The notes beneath the pieces are model-generated. The model did no database searches. It saw only the letters and a program-made list of their open reading frames with translations, and was not told the DNA's origin. A stretch of DNA of 64,000 nucleotides from an uncultured Bacilli bacterium (GTDB taxonomy: Bacteria; Bacillota_I; Bacilli_A; RF39; UBA660): assembly GCA_934102335.1 (NCBI GenBank), contig CAKOSP010000004.1, positions 62,001 to 126,000 on the forward strand, given 5' to 3'. The first letter of the stretch is position 1, and each line of letters begins with the position of its first letter. The position numbers were made by a program, and so were the translations under genes. This document shows, piece by piece, positions 58,920-64,000 of this stretch.

Positions 58920-60149
58920 ATGAAATTTGTAGAAAATTTAACGAAAAAAGAATATATTGATTTTGAAACTAATCATAAAAAAGCTCATTTTATGCAATCA
59001 TATGAATGGGGACAATTTGCTATAAAAGGTAAAAAACAAGTTCCTATTTATGTAGGTATAAAAGATGACAACGGAAAAATACTGTGTGCGGCATTATTGC
59101 TTCGTAAAGATATAAAATTTGGATATAATTATATTTATTGCCCTAGAGGATTTGTAATTGATTTTGAAGATAAAAAGTTATTAACAGCTTTTACTGAATA
59201 TTTAAAAAAATATATGAAAGATAATAAAGTTATCTATTTAAAAATTGATCCTGATGTAATGTATCAAGAAATTGATGGTGATGCAAATCCTATTGAAAAT
59301 GGTAAAAATAATAAAAAACTTGTTAATAATTTGTTAAACTTAGGTTACATTCATAAAGGATTTAATAAACTTTATGAGGGAAATCAGCCAAGATATACTT
59401 TTAGAATTGATTTAACAAAATCTAAAGATGAAATAGAAGCTAAAATGACTAAATCTTTCTTAAAGTCTGTAAAAAGAAGTTATTCATATTTAGTTGAAAT
59501 TGATAATGAACCAAATATAGAAATGTTCTGCAAATTAAATAAAAGTAATAGTGAAAAAGATGGCTTTACTGCATATTCTAAAGAATATTATGAAGAGTTT
59601 TATAATCAATTTAAAAAACAGAATACTGTTAAATTTTTTAATGCATATGTACCAGTAAAAAAATTATTGAAACAAATAGATGAAAATATAAATGAATTGA
59701 ATATAAAAATTGAAAGTGAAAAAAAACATAAAGTTGATTTGCAAAATCAATTAAATAGATTGTATAAAGATAAAGAAATTTTTGGAAAAATAAATGATGA
59801 AAGAATAATGGTTTGTTCATTAATATGTGTATATCAAGGAAAACATGCATGGAGTTTATATATTGGTAGTGATGATATTGCTAATTATACTTTTGCTGTT
59901 TCTAGGTGTTATTATGATTCAATTATGGATGCTAAAGATAATGGCTATGTTTTTTATGATTTATTTGGTACAGTTGGGGATCCAAAGACTACTTATAAAA
60001 ATTTGGCTCATTTGCATGATTTTAAGAGAAAATTTGGTGATCAATACATAGAATTTGTAGGAGAATTTGATTTAGTTAATAATAAATTTTTATATAAATT
60101 ATTGCCTATAATGTTAAAAATATATAGAGGTGTTAAGAAAAAAATATGA
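58920..60149 (+). CDS. FemX/MurM-like aminoacyl-tRNA:peptidoglycan peptidyltransferase 1
   Basis: FemAB-family enzyme, 409 residues, that would add amino acids from aminoacyl-tRNA to lipid II side chains. Two GNAT-like subdomains: the N-terminal one includes FMQSYEWGQFA near 25 and YIYCPRGFVIDF near 75; ending with AVSRCYYDSIMDAKDNGYVFYDLFG near 325. A helical coiled-coil insertion lies near 240-290 (KKLLKQIDENINELNIKIE), typical of the tRNA-binding arm. The ATG at 58920 is chosen because AAAGGAG precedes it; an upstream TTG at 58875 overlaps the promoter. Overlaps the second copy by 4 bases. Confidence 0.9.
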   Translation: MKFVENLTKKEYIDFETNHKKAHFMQSYEWGQFAIKGKKQVPIYVGIKDDNGKILCAALLLRKDIKFGYNYIYCPRGFVIDFEDKKLLTAFTEYLKKYMKDNKVIYLKIDPDVMYQEIDGDANPIENGKNNKKLVNNLLNLGYIHKGFNKLYEGNQPRYTFRIDLTKSKDEIEAKMTKSFLKSVKRSYSYLVEIDNEPNIEMFCKLNKSNSEKDGFTAYSKEYYEEFYNQFKKQNTVKFFNAYVPVKKLLKQIDENINELNIKIESEKKHKVDLQNQLNRLYKDKEIFGKINDERIMVCSLICVYQGKHAWSLYIGSDDIANYTFAVSRCYYDSIMDAKDNGYVFYDLFGTVGDPKTTYKNLAHLHDFKRKFGDQYIEFVGEFDLVNNKFLYKLLPIMLKIYRGVKKKI

Positions 60150-61399
60150 AATTTGCTCAATTAAGTTTTGAAGAATATAAAAAATTTGCTTTAAATCATC
60201 CCAATATTTCTATTTATCAATATCCAGAATGGGGACAATTAAAATCTAACACTGGATGGGATTATTACTTTGTGGGGTTAAAAAAAGAAAATAATATTTT
60301 AGCAGCAACTATGCTTTTGAGAAAAAAAGTTATTTTAAATTTATATTTATTTTATGCTCCTCGTGGTTATTTAATAGATTCTAAAAATAAAAATCTTTTA
60401 ACTGAATTTAATAATTATGTGATTGAATTCGTAAAACAACATAAAGGTTTTATGCTAAAAATAGATCCAAATGTTGTTTATAATATATTAGATAATAATG
60501 GAAAAGTTATTAATTGTGTAGGTCAAGAAGATTTTAATAATTATAATTCTTTGGGTTTTAAATATTTAGGAAAAACATTAAATTTTGAAACAATGCAGCC
60601 TCGTTTTTTATGTAGATATAAAATCATGGATGATTATGAAAATACTTTAGCTACATTTTCTAAAAGTACTCAAAAAAACATTTTAAAAGCTCATGAGTAT
60701 GGTGTAAAATGTGAAAAAGTTAATAAGGATAATGTGGATTTATTTACAAATGTATTGTCTAAAACGGCTGTTTCAAATCATATGCCTACAAGGCCAGCTT
60801 GGTATTATAAAAAATTATTAGAATTATTTAGTGATGATGTTGTATATTTTTTAACTTATTTAGATACTAATGAATACTATAATTATGTTTTAAAAAGTTT
60901 AAAACAAATTGAAAAGCGGATTACAGAAATTAATAATAAAATTGAAACATATGCTAATGTTGGTAATAAATTACGTAATGAGTTAGAATCATATAGTTCA
61001 CAAAAAGAAAAACTAGAAAAAGAATTAATGGAAGCTTTAAATTATAAGAAAATAAATAATAAAATTTACATTGGAGCCCTTATGAGTGTTTTTACTGGAG
61101 ACGAGGGTATAACATTTAATAGTGGTACTGATCATGATTTTAAAAAATTTAATATTAAATATGCATATTATGATGCCCATTTAAAAGAATCTATAAAAAG
61201 AAAGAAAAAATACGTTAACTTTTATGGTATTTCTGGAGATTTTAATAAGAATAGTAAATATTATAATATTTATGAAATTAAAAAAGGTTATAATCCTGAA
61301 GTGCTAGAACTTCTTGGAGAATTTGATTATATTCTATCTAAACCGAAATTTTTATTTTATAAGGTAGCTTTATATGTTTATAAAAAAATAAAAAAATAA
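60146..61399 (+). CDS. FemX/MurM-like aminoacyl-tRNA:peptidoglycan peptidyltransferase 2
   Basis: 417 residues, a divergent tandem paralogue of the upstream gene with the same layout: YQYPEWGQLKSN near 25, LYLFYAPRGYLIDSKNKN near 70, SKSTQKNILKAHEYGVKCE near 175, coiled-coil arm near 250-300 and NIYEIKKGYNPEVLELLGEFDYI near the end. Two FemAB proteins in series could build a two-residue interpeptide bridge, as MurM/MurN do in pneumococci; the amino acids used cannot be read from the sequence. ATGA overlap with the first gene. Confidence 0.88.
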   Translation: MKFAQLSFEEYKKFALNHPNISIYQYPEWGQLKSNTGWDYYFVGLKKENNILAATMLLRKKVILNLYLFYAPRGYLIDSKNKNLLTEFNNYVIEFVKQHKGFMLKIDPNVVYNILDNNGKVINCVGQEDFNNYNSLGFKYLGKTLNFETMQPRFLCRYKIMDDYENTLATFSKSTQKNILKAHEYGVKCEKVNKDNVDLFTNVLSKTAVSNHMPTRPAWYYKKLLELFSDDVVYFLTYLDTNEYYNYVLKSLKQIEKRITEINNKIETYANVGNKLRNELESYSSQKEKLEKELMEALNYKKINNKIYIGALMSVFTGDEGITFNSGTDHDFKKFNIKYAYYDAHLKESIKRKKKYVNFYGISGDFNKNSKYYNIYEIKKGYNPEVLELLGEFDYILSKPKFLFYKVALYVYKKIKK

Positions 61400-61432
61400 A
61401 GGAATTAATGTTTAAATTTTTCCTTTATTTTT
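61391..61432. terminator. Bidirectional terminator between FemX-like 2 and the flippase
   Basis: Thirteen-base-pair stem AAAAATAAAGGAA / TTCCTTTATTTTT with T-runs on both strands. Both convergent genes end inside it: the stop codons lie in the stem and its edges. Confidence 0.85.
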
Positions 61433-63012
61433 TTTAAAAATTTTATTTGAATAAGATTGTTTAAAGTATTTTTATTTAATAAATAATATATTATTAGAGC
61501 AATTATTCCAAATATAATAACTAAAACAATAGATAATAATCTGGAACTAATATTAGTAATAAAATGTTCATAAGTTAGTGCTAGTAATATTAAAATTAAT
61601 AAACTGCCAAAGAGTCTAGGTAATAGTTTAAATGTTGGTGTATAATCAAATTTATATTTTTTATTTAAATATTTCAAGGTTATTAAAATTGATGCCGTAT
61701 AACCAATAAGTGTTGCTGTTAAAGCTCCATAATATGGATATATACCAATTTTGTTAAATAAAAGAATTAATGGAACGTCTAGTATAGCATTAAACCCTAG
61801 ACCTACTAAAACTATTAAGTAGATTACTTTGAACTTGTTTAGTGAATTTAAAGTTGAACACATAACTGTAAAAGTTCCGTCGACAAAAGCTACTATAAAA
61901 GCGTATTTCATAATTATTGGACCAAACTCATTGGCTGAATAAAATATGTTCCAGATTTGTTTAGAAAAAATACTAGCAAATATTGATATTGGTAAGACAA
62001 CGTATAGTAATATTTGTAATGCTTTGTTAAAGTTTTTGTTTACGTCTTTCATATCGCTTACGGCATAACTAGATACAATTGAAGGTATCAAACTTATTAC
62101 TAAACCTGTTGATATTGCTGTAACAATACTTGTTAATTTACTTCCCCAAGTAGTAAATATACTACTTATGTTTTCAATGTCAGGTCCACTAAAGCCTACA
62201 ATATTTAATCCTCTCATTAAAAGGATCATATCTGTTGTGTTATATAAATGATTAGCAACACTTATAATTATAAAAGGAATACAGTATATTAAAATTCGTT
62301 TTTTAATTTCTTTTTTATCGTTTTTGGATAGTGGTGGATTTTCATCTACTTTTTTAATATATTTTCTTTTTTTTGTTAAATAAAAATAGGTTACTAGAGC
62401 TCCAATTGTAGCTCCTGATATTGCTACTCCAACGGCAGTCGTGATTGATAAATTAAATACTTTAAGAGTTAAATAAGTTCCTACTAAAATAACTATAATT
62501 CTTGTAAGTTGTTCAATTAATTGGCTTAGCGATGAAGCGCTAATATATTTATGCCCTTGTAGGTATCCTCGTGTAATACTTAAACTTGGCACTACTAATA
62601 AAGAAAATGCTACACATCTTAAAACTATTGTAACATCGTTTAAAGTGTTTCCTCCACTTATGTCTCCTAAAATCAAATTTGCAAGTTGCGGTGCAAAAAT
62701 AAAACAGATTAAAAAACTTAATAATGAAAATAATAGTATAGCTTTTTGAGCAATATCATACATGTATTGCTTTTCTTTTTCTTTTTTTAAGGCTATGAAT
62801 TCACTAGTAAGTTTACTTATTGCTAGTGGTATTCCAGCTGATGATATTATTAAAAATAAATTATATATAGTATATGCATATCCATATAATGCCCCACCTT
62901 GGGTTCCAATCATTTTATAAAATGGTATTACATATAATACTCCGAGTACTTTGGTAAAAAATATTGCAAACGTTGCAACTGCTGCTCCTTCTAAAAAATT
63001 GTTTTTTTTCAT
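61405..63012 (-). CDS. MurJ/SpoVB-type polysaccharide flippase (MOP superfamily)
   Basis: 535 residues, about fourteen membrane segments. Family features: an N-terminal GAAVATFAIFFTKVLGVLYVIPFYKMIG stretch split over residues 9-36, AGIPLAISKLTSEF near 58 and SITRGYLQGH near 143. It resembles B. subtilis YtgP and SpoVB; lipid II translocation is likely for the YtgP type, but a sporulation-specific SpoVB role is possible given gerQ upstream. GGAG precedes the start on this strand, and TATAAT lies at 63035-63030 (minus strand). Confidence 0.88.
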   Translation of the reverse strand: MKKNNFLEGAAVATFAIFFTKVLGVLYVIPFYKMIGTQGGALYGYAYTIYNLFLIISSAGIPLAISKLTSEFIALKKEKEKQYMYDIAQKAILLFSLLSFLICFIFAPQLANLILGDISGGNTLNDVTIVLRCVAFSLLVVPSLSITRGYLQGHKYISASSLSQLIEQLTRIIVILVGTYLTLKVFNLSITTAVGVAISGATIGALVTYFYLTKKRKYIKKVDENPPLSKNDKKEIKKRILIYCIPFIIISVANHLYNTTDMILLMRGLNIVGFSGPDIENISSIFTTWGSKLTSIVTAISTGLVISLIPSIVSSYAVSDMKDVNKNFNKALQILLYVVLPISIFASIFSKQIWNIFYSANEFGPIIMKYAFIVAFVDGTFTVMCSTLNSLNKFKVIYLIVLVGLGFNAILDVPLILLFNKIGIYPYYGALTATLIGYTASILITLKYLNKKYKFDYTPTFKLLPRLFGSLLILILLALTYEHFITNISSRLLSIVLVIIFGIIALIIYYLLNKNTLNNLIQIKFLKKIKEKFKH

Positions 63013-63040
63013 AATTTCTCCATATATTTATTATAACACA

Positions 63041-63066
63041 AAAAACACAACATTATTTGCTGTGTT
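63041..63066 (-). terminator. Terminator of gerQ (minus strand)
   Basis: Read on the minus strand: stem AACACA / TGTGTT with an eleven-base loop and a short T-run, about 30 bases after the gerQ stop. Confidence 0.65.
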
Positions 63067-63094
63067 CTTTTTTCTTGTAAAATGCTTGTAAAAA

Positions 63095-63463
63095 CTAATA
63101 TCCTTTTTCAGAATAAATTGGAGAATATGCTATTGGCTCAGGAAATTCTACATAATCAAGATAAATCATTCTTATTAAGTACCAAGCAGCATTAGCTGAA
63201 TCTTTAATAATTAAATGATCTTTTCCTGCTGCTTCAATTGTTCCTATATACTCTTTATTTTGCCAAGCACTAGATTCAGGATAAGAAACAAAAACTTTAG
63301 CTGTTTTTCCTTTATTCATTCTTAAAATGTTTTCAATGTAACTTTGTTCCATAGTAATCTCTGGCATAGGATTTTCTTTTACTTGTTGTGGTACGTTAGC
63401 TTGATAGCTATTTGATTGTGGACTATTTGGAAATGTAGGATTCTGATAAAAATTTCCGTTCAT
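63095..63463 (-). CDS. gerQ: Spore coat protein GerQ
   Basis: 122 residues. After a low-complexity N-terminus rich in N, P, Q and Y, the GerQ core is well conserved: MEQSYIENILRMNKGKTAKV, a W-containing VSYPESSAWQNKEYIG segment, EAAGKDHLIIKD, and LIRMIYLDYVEFPEPIAYS. In B. subtilis GerQ is cross-linked into the spore coat by transglutaminase and is needed for CwlJ localisation in germination. GAGGTG precedes the start on this strand. A CATATATT resembling a sigma-E -10 box lies upstream (63491-63484 on the minus strand). Confidence 0.88.
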   Translation of the reverse strand: MNGNFYQNPTFPNSPQSNSYQANVPQQVKENPMPEITMEQSYIENILRMNKGKTAKVFVSYPESSAWQNKEYIGTIEAAGKDHLIIKDSANAAWYLIRMIYLDYVEFPEPIAYSPIYSEKGY

Positions 63464-63505
63464 ATAAACACCTCGATATAAATATATGTTTTTTAATTTA
63501 AAAAA

Positions 63506-63534
63506 TTGCCTTTAATTTAATTTTTTAGTATAAT
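63506..63534 (+). promoter_or_regulatory. Promoter of the YitT-family gene
   Basis: TTGCCT, 17 bases, TATAAT, 28 bases before the ATG; divergent from gerQ. Confidence 0.7.
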
Positions 63535-63561
63535 TGTATTATAGTAGGTGGTTTTTAAAGT

Positions 63562-64000
63562 ATGGTAAAACTTAAACAGTGTTCTAATAAAGAGGGTATT
63601 ATTAATGGATTACTCTTTGTTTTTGGAGTTTTTTTATTAGCAATGTGTTATAACCTTTTATTACTTCCAAATAATTTTGTTATTGGAGGTGTGTCTGGTT
63701 TAGCAATAGTTTTACAACAAGTAAGTGGTATTAACTCATCTATATTTATTTATATTTTTAATATAGTATTGTTAATTATTTGTTATTTGGTTTTAGGACA
63801 AGATGAAGGAAAATTTACTTTGATTGGATCTATTTTATATCCTTTAATGATAACATTTACGGCTCCTATTGCTAACTTTATGCTAAATTATTTAGATTTA
63901 GAGGACACTATTTTAATTGTTTTAATTTCCGGATTATTATATGGGTTTAGTAGTGGATTAATATTTAAATGTGGTTTTTCTATTGGTGGTTCTGATGTTA
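63562..64000 (+). CDS. YitT-family membrane protein (3' end cut by window edge)
   Basis: 146 codons are visible and the frame is open to the window end. The N-terminal domain matches the YitT/DUF161 pattern: a first membrane helix, then LPNNFVIGGVSGLAIVLQQVSG, further helices, and CGFSIGGSDV near the end (family: GGTD). It would continue with more helices and a C-terminal DUF2179 domain. GGTGG lies 10 bases before the ATG. Function is unsettled; a regulatory or transport role is presumed. Confidence 0.85.
   Translation, partial: MVKLKQCSNKEGIINGLLFVFGVFLLAMCYNLLLLPNNFVIGGVSGLAIVLQQVSGINSSIFIYIFNIVLLIICYLVLGQDEGKFTLIGSILYPLMITFTAPIANFMLNYLDLEDTILIVLISGLLYGFSSGLIFKCGFSIGGSDV

Noticed and set aside
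1..64000. CRISPR arrays, insertion sequences, prophage, tRNA or rRNA genes
   Set aside because: No repeat-spacer pattern, transposase or integrase frame, tRNA-like clover leaf or rRNA sequence was noticed on either strand.

Overview
The window is a 64 kb, strongly AT-rich chromosome segment from a low-GC Gram-positive bacterium. Gene order closely matches the origin-proximal chromosome of Bacillus subtilis: recF-gyrB-gyrA, SRP RNA-tadA-dnaX-yaaK-recR-bofA, holB-ricT-yabB, pth-mfd-spoVT, metG-tatD-3D protein-rsmA-yabG-veg-spoVG-yabP-yabQ-divIC. UGA is used as a stop (map, walJ, spoVT, secY), which excludes the Mycoplasma/Spiroplasma code. A T-box leader, a zinc-type S14 and many clean sigma-A promoters also fit Bacillota, class Bacilli. 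The extreme AT content, compact spacing and short proteins suggest an uncultured gut lineage near Erysipelotrichales/RF39; that placement is inference. The segment carries spo0A, spoVT, bofA, yabG, yabP, yabQ, spoVG and gerQ, so the organism, or a recent ancestor, formed endospores.

Layout. (1) 1-6.1 kb: recF (truncated by the window edge), gyrB, gyrA, then a gene-free, probably origin-associated region with three parS palindromes interleaved with paired DnaA-box-like 9-mers, the SRP RNA, tadA, and two Noc-type palindromes just before dnaX. (2) 6.1-21.7 kb: DNA replication/repair, tRNA/rRNA modification and sporulation genes in B. subtilis order, with a methionine T-box in front of metG. (3) 21.7-29.1 kb: clpP (minus strand), a TGS-domain nucleoside kinase, gap, pgk, a small cysteine-rich unknown, spo0A with candidate 0A boxes, and a phosphoglycerate-mutase-like protein lacking many catalytic residues. 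(4) 29.2-43.1 kb: a complete S10-spc-alpha ribosomal protein supercluster with secY, adk, map, infA and rpoA, but without rpmD (L30). (5) 43.2-55.7 kb: parA-parB-yyzM-[AbgT transporter]-ychF-rpsF-ssb-rpsR, an exported protein of unknown function, rplI-dnaC, an M23 peptidase, walJ, rlmH and ung. This block corresponds to the left replication arm of B. subtilis but here lies on the same strand and side as the right-arm block. (6) 55.7-64 kb: envelope genes: LemA, an AlgX/DHHW-like protein with an AlgI-type MBOAT acyltransferase, two tandem FemX/MurM-like peptidyltransferases, a MurJ/SpoVB-type flippase, gerQ, and the start of a YitT-family membrane protein.

How the genes fit together. Almost all genes run on the plus strand, as expected if the origin lies just left of the window. 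ParA/ParB would act on the parS sites near gyrA. Whether ParB or a Noc paralogue outside the window acts on the nearby palindromes is open. No CRISPR array, insertion sequence, prophage, tRNA or rRNA gene was found. The points most worth a second look are the parS/DnaA-like/Noc-like site cluster, an exact 20-base copy of the DnaA-like pair at the femX promoter, the phosphoglycerate-mutase homologue with its catalytic serine replaced by cysteine, and a candidate frameshift site in dnaX.
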